From positions 17,425-81,424 of the forward strand of contig NZ_QICI01000095.1 of the NCBI RefSeq assembly GCF_004119445.1: a DNA stretch of 64,000 nucleotides. The letters are read 5' to 3'. Positions 51,985 to 61,274 of the stretch are shown in pieces. The notes beneath the pieces are model-generated. The model had not been told where the DNA came from. It ran no database searches and saw nothing but the letters and a program-made list of their open reading frames with translations. The DNA comes from Chryseobacterium sp. CH21. Its GTDB lineage: Bacteria; Bacteroidota; Bacteroidia; Flavobacteriales; Weeksellaceae. Position 1 is the stretch's first letter. Each line of letters begins with the position of its first letter. A program made the position numbers and the translations under genes.

Positions 51985-52089
51985 GTTTTTTGAGAGGAAT
52001 TAAAGGACAAATATAAATAATATTATCTTATACTTTGGCACAGTTTTTACATCATTATGGATGAAAAGTAAACACAAAATTTATACAAA

Positions 52090-52800
52090 ATGATGGGTTA
52101 TTATATCATTATTGGTATTTCAATGCTGGTCAGCTGGTGGGTTTCTTCCAGGTTGAAATCTAAATTTGAATATTATTCCAATGTACACCTTCGAAATGGA
52201 CTTTCGGGGAAAGAAGTAGCGGAAAAGATGTTGAGAGATAACGGGATCAATGATGTTCAGGTAATTTCAGTTCCCGGGCAGTTGACGGACCACTATAATC
52301 CGGCAGATAAAACAGTTAATCTTTCTGAAGGAGTTTATATGCAGAGAAATGCGGCAGCGGCAGCAGTAGCCGCTCACGAATGTGGGCATGCAGTACAACA
52401 TGCGGTAGGATATTCTATGTTGAATTTACGTTCAAAATTAGTTCCTATTGTCAATATAAGTTCTAATCTGATGCAGTTTGTTCTTATTGCGGGTATTGCG
52501 GTAATGGCTGCATCAAGATCAATTGAGAATCCGAATGGGAATACTACGGTTCTTGCTATTGGGGTAGCCATGTTCGCAATGACAACACTTTTTGCTTTTG
52601 TAACGCTTCCAGTAGAATATGATGCAAGTAACCGAGCTATGAAATGGCTTAAAGATACCGGAACTGTAACTGCAGAAGAATTTGTTGGAGTACAGGATAG
52701 TTTGAAGTGGGCAGCAAGAACGTATGTTGTTGCAGCTTTAGGTTCTCTGGCACAGCTTCTTTACTGGGCTTCTTTGCTGCTTAGTGGAAGAAGGGATTAA
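52090..52800 (+). CDS. YugP-type membrane zinc metallopeptidase
   Basis: A 236-aa membrane protein. The zinc motif AAHECGHAVQHA (HExxH) is near residue 96, with the third ligand probably in the EYDASNRAMKWL segment. Membrane helices lie at the N-terminus, near 130-150, 157-177 and at the C-terminus. It belongs to the DUF/peptidase family of B. subtilis YugP. Either of the two Met codons at 52090 and 52093 may start it. Its stop overlaps the converging yigZ-like stop in a shared TTAA. Confidence 0.9.
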   Translation: MMGYYIIIGISMLVSWWVSSRLKSKFEYYSNVHLRNGLSGKEVAEKMLRDNGINDVQVISVPGQLTDHYNPADKTVNLSEGVYMQRNAAAAAVAAHECGHAVQHAVGYSMLNLRSKLVPIVNISSNLMQFVLIAGIAVMAASRSIENPNGNTTVLAIGVAMFAMTTLFAFVTLPVEYDASNRAMKWLKDTGTVTAEEFVGVQDSLKWAARTYVVAALGSLAQLLYWASLLLSGRRD

Positions 52801-53402
52801 TCATTAAATTCAAATGAAACATATTGCATCTCGGAAAGCTTTTCTGAGATGCTTTCTTTTTGTGCCAGCTTCAAAGATGCGGTAAGAATGCAGTTTTCAT
52901 TAGCATCGAAATTCACAACTTTAGCATCAAATTTTGATAGCAAGGTGAAAATGATGTTCTGCTGATTGAAATTAAACTGGATCTCAACTTCAGTTTCCAG
53001 TTCTCTTGTAATGATATTGGCTTCTTCCAGGGTAATTTTGGCAGATTCTTTATAAGCTTTTACTAATCCTGAAACGCCCAGTTTGGTTCCTCCATAATAA
53101 CGGACAACAATAACAAGAATATTGGTGATTTCATTAGCCAGCAGTTGATTATAAATAGGTAGCCCAGCACTTCCGGAAGGTTCACCATCATCGTTGGCAC
53201 GATAGTTTTCACCATTTAACCCCATTCTGAAGGCATAGCAGTGGTGGGTAGCCTTTGGATGTTCTTCTCTCACTTTCTCCAGTACACTCTTCAATTCTTT
53301 TTCAGTGGTAACCGGGTAAGCAAATCCGATAAACTTGCTTCCTTTTTCTTTTAAAAGAGTATTTTCTATAGGTTTTTCTATGGTTTTGTATTCAAACGTC
53401 AT
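52797..53402 (-). CDS. YigZ/IMPACT family protein
   Basis: About 201 aa from ATG 53402 (MTFEYKTIEKPIENTLLKEKGSKFIG). The UPF0029/IMPACT domain is clear: HPKATHHCYAFRMG, ANDDGEPSGSAGLPIYNQL and VVVRYYGGTKLG. A C-terminal DUF1949 domain follows. The earlier Met codon at 53426 lies inside the -7 box, so 53402 is the better start. Function unclear; related to a regulator of translation stress in eukaryotes. Confidence 0.93.
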   Translation of the reverse strand: MTFEYKTIEKPIENTLLKEKGSKFIGFAYPVTTEKELKSVLEKVREEHPKATHHCYAFRMGLNGENYRANDDGEPSGSAGLPIYNQLLANEITNILVIVVRYYGGTKLGVSGLVKAYKESAKITLEEANIITRELETEVEIQFNFNQQNIIFTLLSKFDAKVVNFDANENCILTASLKLAQKESISEKLSEMQYVSFEFND

Positions 53403-53423
53403 TGGAGTTCCTGCTTTGTTTTG

Positions 53424-53431
53424 CAAAAATA
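53424..53431 (-). promoter_or_regulatory. -7 box of the YigZ-like gene
   Basis: TATTTTTG on the minus strand lies 21 bp before ATG 53402 and rules out the in-frame start at 53426. Confidence 0.6.
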
Positions 53432-53467
53432 TTAAATGCTTTAGGATTCTGCATCATAATCATAAAT

Positions 53468-53492
53468 TAAGCCGTCAAATTTTGACGGCTTA
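53468..53492. terminator. Terminator behind the GG-leader peptide genes
   Basis: TAAGCCGTCAAA (53468-53479) is the exact complement of 53481-53492. It ends the two peptide genes transcribed towards it and lies upstream of the yigZ promoter. Confidence 0.8.
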
Positions 53493-53522
53493 TCTTAATT
53501 TTTTGAATGTAAAATTAATCTC

Positions 53523-53705
53523 TTACATTACATCTCCGCACAGATCCATTGGGATCAGGCACATATAGCTTGTTGGACCGCAGAAATCCTGAGGGCATCT
53601 ATCTCTACATCTAGTAGGCTCGCCATTAGGCAGCGTACAGGTTACAAAAACACCTCCTTTAATGGTTTTCATATTGGTTCTGGATACTTTTTTCAAATTT
53701 TTCAT
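53523..53705 (-). CDS. GG-leader bacteriocin-like peptide
   Basis: 60 aa from ATG 53705. The leader MKNLKKVSRTNMKTIKGG ends in a double glycine, the cleavage site used by peptidase-containing ABC exporters. The predicted core of about 42 residues has six Cys (CTLPNGEPTRCRDRCPQDFC..., further Cys near residues 49 and 56), suggesting disulfides or other modification. This leader type is common in Chryseobacterium, where such peptides are called bacteriocin-like. No exporter or modifying enzyme lies nearby. Activity is unproven. Confidence 0.82.
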   Translation of the reverse strand: MKNLKKVSRTNMKTIKGGVFVTCTLPNGEPTRCRDRCPQDFCGPTSYMCLIPMDLCGDVM

Positions 53706-53734
53706 GATAATATTTTTTTGTTGGATTGATAATA

Positions 53735-53899
53735 TTAACATGGGAATGTTCCTTCTACCCAAGGTGGTGGGCAGCTCATACTTGAAGGAGTTGCACAGCA
53801 CTTTTGTAGTGAAGGTGGATAGTAAGAACAGCATTGAGGGGCAATACCTCCCTGAACTGTTTTCAATTTCTGTCTTGAAACTTTCTTTACATTTTTCAT
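53735..53899 (-). CDS. GG-leader bacteriocin-like peptide, second copy
   Basis: 54 aa from ATG 53899. The leader MKNVKKVSRQKLKTVQGG matches that of the next gene at about 12 of 18 positions and ends in GG. The core is unrelated: IAPQCCSYYPPSLQKCC and later CPPPWVEGTFPC, six Cys including two CC pairs, and many Pro. The two genes are 29 bp apart in the same direction, so a shared export and different targets are plausible. Confidence 0.82.
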   Translation of the reverse strand: MKNVKKVSRQKLKTVQGGIAPQCCSYYPPSLQKCCATPSSMSCPPPWVEGTFPC

Positions 53900-53964
53900 A
53901 GTATTAATTTTTTTAGTAAAACTAATGTAAATAAAATATTTCATTTGACAGTGATAAAATGGTT

Positions 53965-54990
53965 TTATTTTGCTTTAAAAAATGAAACCGTATTATCTCT
54001 GAATATTTCGGTTTTAGTTGCTGTATGGTTAAATTCCGGGGATTTTGTTCCGTTTTCCAGTTTCAAATTTTCATTTTTAATGATCATTGCTTCATCCCAA
54101 AGTTCAGCATTGATAAACTGCTGAAGGGTAAAACGGCCGCCTTCAATAATGACAGACTGTATCTGTTCCTTGTACAATGCTTCCATAAGTTCAGGCAGGA
54201 AATTATTTTTATCGATTTTAATGAATTGAATATGTCCTTCGGTACCTTCCTTTACAGAATTTAAAACTAAAGTTTTTGCCTCAGGATTATAAATATTGAA
54301 ATCAGAAGGAACTTTTAAATCAAAATCAATCAGAATTCTGACAGGGTTTACTCCTTCAGCATTTCTTACCGTAAGACTTGGGTTGTCATGTAAAGCGGTT
54401 TGTGTTCCTACTAAAATAGCATGCTCGTCAGCTCTTAACTGATGAACAAACTGATTCACCAATGTATTGGAAACAGCGGTTGGTTTAAAATCCTTATCCA
54501 GAAAACCATCACCGGATTCTGCCCATTTTAAAATAATATAAGGTCTTTTCTTTTCATGATAGGTGAAAAATCTTTTATTCAGTTCAATACATTCTTTTTC
54601 AAGAATTCCTGAAATGGCTTCAATCCCTGCATCCTGAATAATTTTTTTTCCTTTACCATTCACTTTATCATGGGAATCCATAGCGCCGATAACCACTTTT
54701 TTAAATCCAAGTTCTTTAATCTTTAAAGCACATGGCGGAGTTTTCCCATAGTGTGCACATGGTTCCAGAGATACATAAATTGTTGCTTCTGGAATAAGAT
54801 CTTTATTCTTGACGGAATTGATAGCATTGATCTCTGCATGATTTTCTCCTGCTTTATGATGGTATCCTTCACCAATGATTTTGCCATTGTGTACAATCAC
54901 ACTTCCTACAAGAGGGTTGGGATAGGTATGGCCAAGGGCCTTTTGAGCCAGTCCGATACATCTTTTGATATAAAGTTCGTCGTTGTTCAT
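53965..54990 (-). CDS. ribD: Bifunctional riboflavin deaminase/reductase
   Basis: 341 aa, catalysing the second and third steps of riboflavin synthesis. The deaminase domain (about 1-145) has the zinc motif HAEINAI and SLEPCAHYGKTPPC. The reductase domain (about 147-341) has RPYIILKWAESGDGFL and IIEGGRFTLQQFI. The start is standard (MNNDELYIKRCIGLAQKALG in the usual form). No other rib gene lies nearby. Confidence 0.95.
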   Translation of the reverse strand: MNNDELYIKRCIGLAQKALGHTYPNPLVGSVIVHNGKIIGEGYHHKAGENHAEINAINSVKNKDLIPEATIYVSLEPCAHYGKTPPCALKIKELGFKKVVIGAMDSHDKVNGKGKKIIQDAGIEAISGILEKECIELNKRFFTYHEKKRPYIILKWAESGDGFLDKDFKPTAVSNTLVNQFVHQLRADEHAILVGTQTALHDNPSLTVRNAEGVNPVRILIDFDLKVPSDFNIYNPEAKTLVLNSVKEGTEGHIQFIKIDKNNFLPELMEALYKEQIQSVIIEGGRFTLQQFINAELWDEAMIIKNENLKLENGTKSPEFNHTATKTEIFRDNTVSFFKAK

Positions 54991-55054
54991 AGTATATAAA
55001 AAGAAAAAGCGAAGACAAATTGCTTTGCTCCGCCTTTATTTATTTTGTTATGTA

Positions 55055-56857
55055 TTAGTCTCCGCTGATGATAGTGTGGAGATTTTGTTTCAATGTTTCC
55101 AGATGAGCTTTTTTCTCATCAATCGTATTGTAAGTATCTCTTAAAAGAGGGTTTTCTCTTGATGGTTTGTTGAAGAAAGAAAGGTTGTTTTCCAGTTTTA
55201 CGATTTCTGCTTCAAGATCAGAGATTTGATTTTTAATCTTTCTTGCTTTGTCAGTAAGCTGGTTTTCAGTCAGGCCTTCTTCTTTCAGTTCAAGTTCATT
55301 GATTTTGTTTATTTTTAATTTCTCTCTTAAAGTCTTATTGAATTCAGAGTTGATTGAAATTTTATCTCTCGGAACTTTACCGATATTATTCCATGAAGTT
55401 TTAATCTGTTCAATTTTTTCGATACTGCCTTCTTCATTAGAAACTTCTTTCAACTCGTCAAGAAGCGCTTTTTTGTTTTTATAATTCTCCTTCCAGTTAT
55501 CGGTAGATGTATTGCTTTTTTCTCTGTAGTTGTTGAAGAATGCATTACATGCATCACGGAATTCATCCCAGATTTTATTAGTCATGCTCTTTGGAACATG
55601 TCCGATCTTTTTCCAGTCTTCTTGTAGTTTTTTGAATAATGGAACGGCAATATCCCATTCTTCGTTGTTCATATTATCCTGTGCAGTCTGGATCAGTTTT
55701 AATTTTTCTTCAAGATTGGCCTGCTGAGATCCTTTCAACGATTTGTAATAGTTGTTTTTCGTTGTATTGAAACCTCTCAGGGTTGTTTTGAAATCATTCC
55801 AGTTTTGGTTGGATAATTTTCTTGGTACACTTCCGGTTTTTAGGAATTCAGAACGCAGATCTTCAACTCTTTTGATGGCATTTTGCCAGTAGTTGTGATT
55901 AGGAGTTTCGGATGGCTCAGAAAGTTTCTTGATTTCAGCAATGATCTCGTTTTTCTTTTCAAGATTTACACCCTGTTCTTTTTCAATAGATGCGGAAAGT
56001 TCAGATTTTCTTTCGTGAATTTTGTTTGAAATCTCTTTAAATTCCTCCCATGTTTTCTCACGGAATTCTTCTGCCACGGGCTCAGCTTCTTCTTTCCAAA
56101 GTTTATGAAGGTATTGAAGCTCGTTTAAAGCCTTCTGAATCACTGGTTCGTTTTCCAGTTCTTTAGCACGGGCAATGATGTGTTCTCTTTTTTCAAGGTT
56201 GTGGCTGTATTCCTGCTCCAGAAATTCTTTATTCAGATCCAGCATCTGATAAAATTGATTCAGGTGGTGGAAATAGTTATTGTTAAGAATTTTGAATTCA
56301 GATTTGGCAACCTGTCCGGCTTTTGACCATTCTTCTTTAATTTCACGGATGGATTTAAAAAGATTGATACCCGGTTCGGAACTTGTATATAGATTTTTAA
56401 GTCTTTCAATAATGCTCTGACGGTGCTCAAGGTTTTTCTTTTGCTCTTCTTCCTGTCCTTTCTGGAAGTCGTCATGCTTTTCCCTGAAAATATTGACCAA
56501 AGCAGAATATTTAGCTTGAGAAGGATGCTCATAGCTGAAGCTTTCAACAGGGTTTCCTCCTTCAACATATTCATGTTTTTTATCCTCCACTTCATCATGG
56601 ATGTAATGACTTGCCTTCTCTTTCAGCTGGTTGAATCTTTTGAAGTTTTCACCGGCATTGGGAGTGTTGATGATTTTTTCCATTTCCTTCAACGCATCCG
56701 CAAGGGAAACTTCTTCCTCTTCATGTTCTTCCAGGTGTTCTGTATCCTCTTCATGTTGGTTTGCATCATGAGAAACTGCGTTTTCTGATGGGTCCTGAGA
56801 TACTTCGTTAGGAATTTTCTTTTCTTCGTTTTCAGAAAGATTGTTTTCTGTAGTCAT
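55055..56857 (-). CDS. DUF349 repeat protein
   Basis: 600 aa. An acidic N-terminus rich in Glu and His (HEEDTEHLEEHEEEEVSLADAL) is shown in part here as EEHEEEEVSLADAL. At least four helical DUF349 repeats of about 75 residues follow, each with a W-x-x-x-G or W-x-x-I-G motif (EEWSKAGQVAK, EDWKKIGHVPKSM, TSWNNIGKVPRDK). A C-terminal coiled coil ends the protein. DUF349 proteins are cytosolic and likely scaffold-like; function unknown. Confidence 0.88.
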   Translation of the reverse strand: MTTENNLSENEEKKIPNEVSQDPSENAVSHDANQHEEDTEHLEEHEEEEVSLADALKEMEKIINTPNAGENFKRFNQLKEKASHYIHDEVEDKKHEYVEGGNPVESFSYEHPSQAKYSALVNIFREKHDDFQKGQEEEQKKNLEHRQSIIERLKNLYTSSEPGINLFKSIREIKEEWSKAGQVAKSEFKILNNNYFHHLNQFYQMLDLNKEFLEQEYSHNLEKREHIIARAKELENEPVIQKALNELQYLHKLWKEEAEPVAEEFREKTWEEFKEISNKIHERKSELSASIEKEQGVNLEKKNEIIAEIKKLSEPSETPNHNYWQNAIKRVEDLRSEFLKTGSVPRKLSNQNWNDFKTTLRGFNTTKNNYYKSLKGSQQANLEEKLKLIQTAQDNMNNEEWDIAVPLFKKLQEDWKKIGHVPKSMTNKIWDEFRDACNAFFNNYREKSNTSTDNWKENYKNKKALLDELKEVSNEEGSIEKIEQIKTSWNNIGKVPRDKISINSEFNKTLREKLKINKINELELKEEGLTENQLTDKARKIKNQISDLEAEIVKLENNLSFFNKPSRENPLLRDTYNTIDEKKAHLETLKQNLHTIISGD

Positions 56858-56931
56858 AGCAAATCTTTTATGTGAGTGGCGTTAATATCCTTTATATATA
56901 GCTTTAAGGCCAATTAAAGTACTAATTTATG

Positions 56932-57669
56932 TTATTTTTTTTGAAAATTCCAAATTTCCCAAGCTTTTTCTGCTTGCTGTTCAAGCATATAGTATCCATT
57001 GACTGTTTTTGCTCCTTTTTCAGAGGCATTGATGATGAATTGGGTGTAATTGGGATTGTAAATCAGATCAATAACCAGATGTTCAGAAGAAAGTCCGTCA
57101 AAAGGGAAACCCAGACAGTCTTTCACATTAGGGAAAGTGCCTACTGGTGTACATTGAATGATTATTTTGTACTCTTCAACCGTTTCTTTACTAAGGTTTT
57201 CAAAATTGATTTCTGTACTTCTTGAAACAGTTACGGAAGGAATATTGTGTTTATCCAAAACATATTTAACTGCTTTTGCAGCACCACCATTTCCCAGAAT
57301 AATAGCCTTGTTTTGTATAGGTTTTCTATGTAAAAGCAACGTCTTTTCAAATCCGAAAGCATCGGTATTATAGCCTGTTTTTTTGCCATCCTGGATAAGG
57401 ACGCAATTCACAGCACCTATTTTCTCTGCTTCATCGCTTAATTCATCAAGATAATCAATTATTTTCTCTTTGTAAGGAATGGTAACATTGAATCCTAAAA
57501 GTTCAGGAGAAGAAAAAAGGTTTTCTACTTCATTGATTTCTTTCAGGTCAAAAATATCGTAGGAGAAGTTTTTCAGCATGAGCTTTTGAAACTTATTTTC
57601 GAAGAATTTTTTAGAAAAAGAATAAGAAATATTTCGTCCTATCAATCCTAATTTTTTATTGGAATCCAT
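56932..57669 (-). CDS. aroE: Shikimate dehydrogenase
   Basis: 245 aa, reducing 3-dehydroshikimate with NADPH in aromatic amino acid synthesis. Substrate-side motifs are LIGRNISYSFSKKFFENKF and GFNVTIPYKEKII. NADPH binding is by ILGNGGAAKAV, with NTDAFGF and GTFPNVKDC in between. It is slightly short, at the low end of the family. A minus-strand -7 box (57674-57681) ends 4 bp from the ATG. Confidence 0.94.
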   Translation of the reverse strand: MDSNKKLGLIGRNISYSFSKKFFENKFQKLMLKNFSYDIFDLKEINEVENLFSSPELLGFNVTIPYKEKIIDYLDELSDEAEKIGAVNCVLIQDGKKTGYNTDAFGFEKTLLLHRKPIQNKAIILGNGGAAKAVKYVLDKHNIPSVTVSRSTEINFENLSKETVEEYKIIIQCTPVGTFPNVKDCLGFPFDGLSSEHLVIDLIYNPNYTQFIINASEKGAKTVNGYYMLEQQAEKAWEIWNFQKK

Positions 57670-57685
57670 ACATCAAAAATAAAAA

Positions 57686-57709
57686 AAAGACCGGATAAAT
57701 CCGGCCTTT
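57686..57709 (-). terminator. Terminator of the endonuclease I gene
   Basis: On the minus strand AAAGGCCGGA pairs with TCCGGTCTTT over a 4-nt loop and runs into T8. The T run overlaps the aroE -7 box. Confidence 0.85.
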
Positions 57710-57731
57710 GATTTGAAATATTTTTTAATAA

Positions 57732-59531
57732 TTAATCTACAATAAATTTCGCAGAAGAAGTGTCTGTTTTCAGGATATAAGTTCCTTTTACAAGCCCTTT
57801 AAGATTGATCTTATTAGAATGTCTGAAAGGATTGACAATCGTTTCAATCAATTTTCCGGAAAGATCATAGATGTCAGCTTTTGAAACCTTGCTAAGGTTT
57901 TCTCCTTTTACAAACATTTCATTGTTTCTTACCGGGTTAGGGTAGATGATGAATTCTGATTTGTCTTTTTTAGTTTCCACTGTGGCTAATGAGGTAGCAC
58001 ATGTCCAGCTAAGGTCATCCATAGCAACTCTGTCATTGTTTGGATTTACAATTTTAATAACAGCATTTCCGGTTACCCCTACATTAATTGTAGTGGTGTT
58101 TGCTGTAGCACTGTAAGGGATTGTTCCTACCTGAACATCATTCACTAATACATTTAAGTTACCACTGTTACCGCTAAACTTAAGCTGAGTCGTTAACGTT
58201 AAGGTCTGAACCCCTCCACTAATCAGAGAACTTGTTAAAGTACCTTTTTGAGTACAAGCAGCTTTACCATTGATAGTTTGATCTGTTCTTGTTAAAGTCG
58301 ATGTCCATGTTATATTATTATTTGTCCATGTTCTTGTAGAATACGACGTTGACTGAAAAGATCCGTCCAGCATTGTACTGAAATCTTCAGTTCCACAGCT
58401 TCCGCCTCCTGCAGGTCCGTCAAGAGTAGTTTCTACAGCATTATTACTTTGTGTGGAAGCATTTCCGGCAGCATCTTTAGCAATAACATAGAATGTATAC
58501 TGAGTTAATGGAGATAATCCAGACACTACCGTAGAAGTTGTTGTTCCGGAAACCGTAGCTTTTAGAGCCCCATTAGCATAAACTTCATATGAAGTTACTC
58601 CTATGTTATCCGTTGAAGGTGTCCAGCTTACCGCAATTGAATTGGAAGTTGGATTGTTGGCAATTAAATTCGTAGGAACTGTTGGTGCTTGTGTATCCAC
58701 TACAGGAGTTCCCCAAACCATATTGGCATATTCAGGATGATCTATATATGGATTTCTGTTCCCCTGAAATGCATAAGTAGCATTGTTTCTTCTGATTTCG
58801 GAAGCAGATACGGGATCTTGCGTATTCCATAGTAAAAGCTGGTTCAATTCCCAATCCTGAAGACTTGGATATGTGTTTTGAGCAAGCATATTACCGGTAG
58901 AGAATCCGGAAAGTTGGCTTTCGTATCTTGTTACAAAATAGAAAATCATTCTCGCGATATCTCCTTTAAACTCATCAATAGGTTCAAATACTACTCCTGA
59001 ATATCCCGGAGATACAGAATTTCCTCTTTTGGAACCATTTTGAGAGAGATAATTATAAGTACCTACTTTTCCAAAAGGTAGATTACCTCTTTCGTTATTT
59101 ACCTTTCCGTCAGTGGCTCTTATAAAGTGAACGTCTGATCTCATAGGTAAAGCCTCATTGAATAAACTTTGAGGAACAACGTGTTCTCTGTTGTAGCAGT
59201 CGCCTTCACTAGAGTAACCACTGGATCCACACTGATCCGTAGGTCCATAAATGAAATTATATTGATCCGGCCCTACAGGTGTTTCTGAGTAAATATCCAG
59301 AATGGTACCGTCGTTATCATAATCATAATCACGGTCAGTAGTTTGATAAGCACTCCATACATCATTATAAGTGATGTTGGTGGCATGTCCCGTGGTAATG
59401 ATTGTCTTAAGGGCTGTTTTAAGATTAGCACCGCTTAGACCTGCCGCATTATTATAGTACCCTGCCGGAATTTGAGCGAGGGCATTTATAAATATAAAGC
59501 TTAACAGAAAAAAAGATAAAATTCGTTTCAT
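57732..59531 (-). CDS. Secreted endonuclease I with Fn3 and T9SS sorting domains
   Basis: 599 aa. Signal peptide ends FINALAQ. Residues about 20-275 form the endonuclease I (NucM/Vvn) domain, with the catalytic CYNREHVVPQSLF and HFIRATDGKVNNERGNLPFG. A fibronectin type III domain follows (about 280-370), then a galactose-binding-like part and finally a type A sorting domain (IIYPNPVRNNEMFV to KFIVD). It should be exported by the type IX system and degrade DNA or RNA outside the cell. Confidence 0.92.
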   Translation of the reverse strand: MKRILSFFLLSFIFINALAQIPAGYYNNAAGLSGANLKTALKTIITTGHATNITYNDVWSAYQTTDRDYDYDNDGTILDIYSETPVGPDQYNFIYGPTDQCGSSGYSSEGDCYNREHVVPQSLFNEALPMRSDVHFIRATDGKVNNERGNLPFGKVGTYNYLSQNGSKRGNSVSPGYSGVVFEPIDEFKGDIARMIFYFVTRYESQLSGFSTGNMLAQNTYPSLQDWELNQLLLWNTQDPVSASEIRRNNATYAFQGNRNPYIDHPEYANMVWGTPVVDTQAPTVPTNLIANNPTSNSIAVSWTPSTDNIGVTSYEVYANGALKATVSGTTTSTVVSGLSPLTQYTFYVIAKDAAGNASTQSNNAVETTLDGPAGGGSCGTEDFSTMLDGSFQSTSYSTRTWTNNNITWTSTLTRTDQTINGKAACTQKGTLTSSLISGGVQTLTLTTQLKFSGNSGNLNVLVNDVQVGTIPYSATANTTTINVGVTGNAVIKIVNPNNDRVAMDDLSWTCATSLATVETKKDKSEFIIYPNPVRNNEMFVKGENLSKVSKADIYDLSGKLIETIVNPFRHSNKINLKGLVKGTYILKTDTSSAKFIVD

Positions 59532-59611
59532 TTCTTTAAAATTGGGGCGTAAAGGTACAAAAAAATGAAAACGGAGTATATTAATTTAATGTAATATATA
59601 AACTTAATATA

Positions 59612-60817
59612 TTAGTTTTTAGCAATATATTCTTTACTGATTTTTGAAAAGAACCATGAAATGGTGAATCCGAATAGTGAAGCAGTAAGTGCTACGATAA
59701 AGTAATTTTTTCCTACAATTTTTACCGGGAAAGGAAGAACTTCATTAGCTCTGAAGAATTCAGTATAAAGCTGGAAATAGCAAAGTGCTGTTCCAAGAAT
59801 CAATCCTGTGATTACTCCGGAAACAACAATTAATAATCCGGTGTAGAAATAGGTCATTCTTAAATGGCTTAAAGGAAAGCCGAGAGATATCAAAGATTTT
59901 GCCTGTTCTTTTTTATCAAGCTGAAGAATAATGATGGCTCCGGCTAGATTAAAGGTTGTAATGAAGATTACCAACGCAAAAATCAGATAGATGAATAGTT
60001 TTTCTGTATTGATCATTTTCCAGAAAGCAGCATTTTCTTCTTCCTTAGTTTTGATCTCTATGCTTTTTCCAAGAGAAGAAAGCAGACTTTGCTTTACAGC
60101 ATCTGCATTCTCTGGATTTTTTAATTTAATAACAATCTGGTAAGCTGATTTTTTGGGCAGACTAAGTAATTCCTCTGTAAGTTCAATAGGAGAAATGATA
60201 TAACTGTCCAATTGATCTTTTCCGGGGAAAACACCTGTTACTAAAATATCTTTTTTATTATAAATATCTTCCTCTTTATTGATGATCCCTGTTCCTGGTT
60301 TCGGCATGAATACCGTTGCATAATGATTGGAAGAATCAACAGGAATAGAAAGTCTGTTGTCCAGACTGTTTTCCATCAATACTTCATTAGAATATTTAAA
60401 ACTTGGATAGGTTCCGTAGAACACTTCTTTATTGATTGGGTTTACCTTGATGTAAGCGGAATCAACACCTCTTAAATAAGCAATATCACCTTTCCCATTA
60501 AAGCTGATGTATACTTTTTCTTCAATAACACGGGAAAAGCTGCTGATTTCTTTATTGCTGCCCAGAACTTTATTAACGTTATCCAGATTTTTAATAGTTT
60601 TTCCGGAAACACTTTTTAAAGTAAGGTCTGAATGAAGGTTAGAAATAAGGTCTTTGTTCAGGTCTTCAAGTCCTGAAAAAACAGAAATAATGACGAACAT
60701 TGCAGCCACAGCAACCGTCATGGCACCTACAGACAGCCACGTAATGAACGTGACAGCAGTACTGCCTTTTTTAGCCAAAAGGTATCTGGATGCTATGTAA
60801 AATGCAATATTCTTCAA
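59612..60817 (-). CDS. LolC/LolE-type ABC transporter permease (FtsX-like)
   Basis: A 401-aa membrane protein of the MacB/FtsX fold: one helix at the N-terminus (VTFITWLSVGAMTVAVAAMF), a large periplasmic domain of about 220 residues and three C-terminal helices. The start IASRYLLAKKGSTAVTFIT matches LolC/E-like lipoprotein releasing permeases. No ATPase gene is in the window, so its partner is elsewhere. It lies 3 bp after rbfA, an arrangement seen in other Bacteroidota. Confidence 0.9.
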   Translation of the reverse strand: MKNIAFYIASRYLLAKKGSTAVTFITWLSVGAMTVAVAAMFVIISVFSGLEDLNKDLISNLHSDLTLKSVSGKTIKNLDNVNKVLGSNKEISSFSRVIEEKVYISFNGKGDIAYLRGVDSAYIKVNPINKEVFYGTYPSFKYSNEVLMENSLDNRLSIPVDSSNHYATVFMPKPGTGIINKEEDIYNKKDILVTGVFPGKDQLDSYIISPIELTEELLSLPKKSAYQIVIKLKNPENADAVKQSLLSSLGKSIEIKTKEEENAAFWKMINTEKLFIYLIFALVIFITTFNLAGAIIILQLDKKEQAKSLISLGFPLSHLRMTYFYTGLLIVVSGVITGLILGTALCYFQLYTEFFRANEVLPFPVKIVGKNYFIVALTASLFGFTISWFFSKISKEYIAKN

Positions 60818-60820
60818 GAT

Positions 60821-61180
60821 CTATAAAACAGGATTGTCACCTTCGCCTCTTAATTCTCTTTCCAGTTTTTCAACATCATCAAGAGCGGTATCCAGGTAAA
60901 AGTTAAGTTGTGGAATAATACGTACCTGTTTTGCCATTTTCTGGCCAATGAAGTTTCTGTATTGAGGTTTGTTTTCTTCAATCTCCTTCATCACAGCGGT
61001 GCGGAATTCCTGCGGGAAAATGCTTAAATAAATCTTAGCAATTCCTAAGTCAGCAGTTACTTTTACATCTGAAACAGATACTAATATGCTCTGTTTGCTT
61101 TCTGAAGCCTGTTTGCGGAAAAGCTCTGCGAAGTCTTCCTGAATGATCTGTGCTACTTTTCTTTGTCTGTTACTTTCCAT
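60821..61180 (-). CDS. rbfA: Ribosome-binding factor A
   Basis: A 119-aa KH-like protein needed for 30S maturation and 16S rRNA 5'-end processing. RQRKVAQIIQEDFAELFRK, KVTADLGIAKIYLSIFP and the C-terminal IPQLNFYLDTALDDVEKLE are typical. It begins the operon with the permease. Its -7 box ends only 9 bp before the ATG. Confidence 0.94.
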   Translation of the reverse strand: MESNRQRKVAQIIQEDFAELFRKQASESKQSILVSVSDVKVTADLGIAKIYLSIFPQEFRTAVMKEIEENKPQYRNFIGQKMAKQVRIIPQLNFYLDTALDDVEKLERELRGEGDNPVL

Positions 61181-61188
61181 AATTTCTG

Positions 61189-61196
61189 CAAATTTA
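61189..61196 (-). promoter_or_regulatory. -7 box of rbfA, nearly leaderless
   Basis: TAAATTTG on the minus strand. With initiation about 7 bp downstream, the 5' leader would be two or three bases. Confidence 0.6.
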
Positions 61197-61274
61197 GTAC
61201 TTTTGTTTGAATTGATACTTTGAAATTCAACTGTAGTATCAAATTTACGATTTAATTATATCTATATAGTATTT

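Noticed and set aside
53735..53944. Longer start codons for the two GG-leader peptides
   Set aside because: The extra N-terminal residues break the leader pattern; ATG 53899 and 53705 begin the leader MKN(L/V)KKVSR in both.
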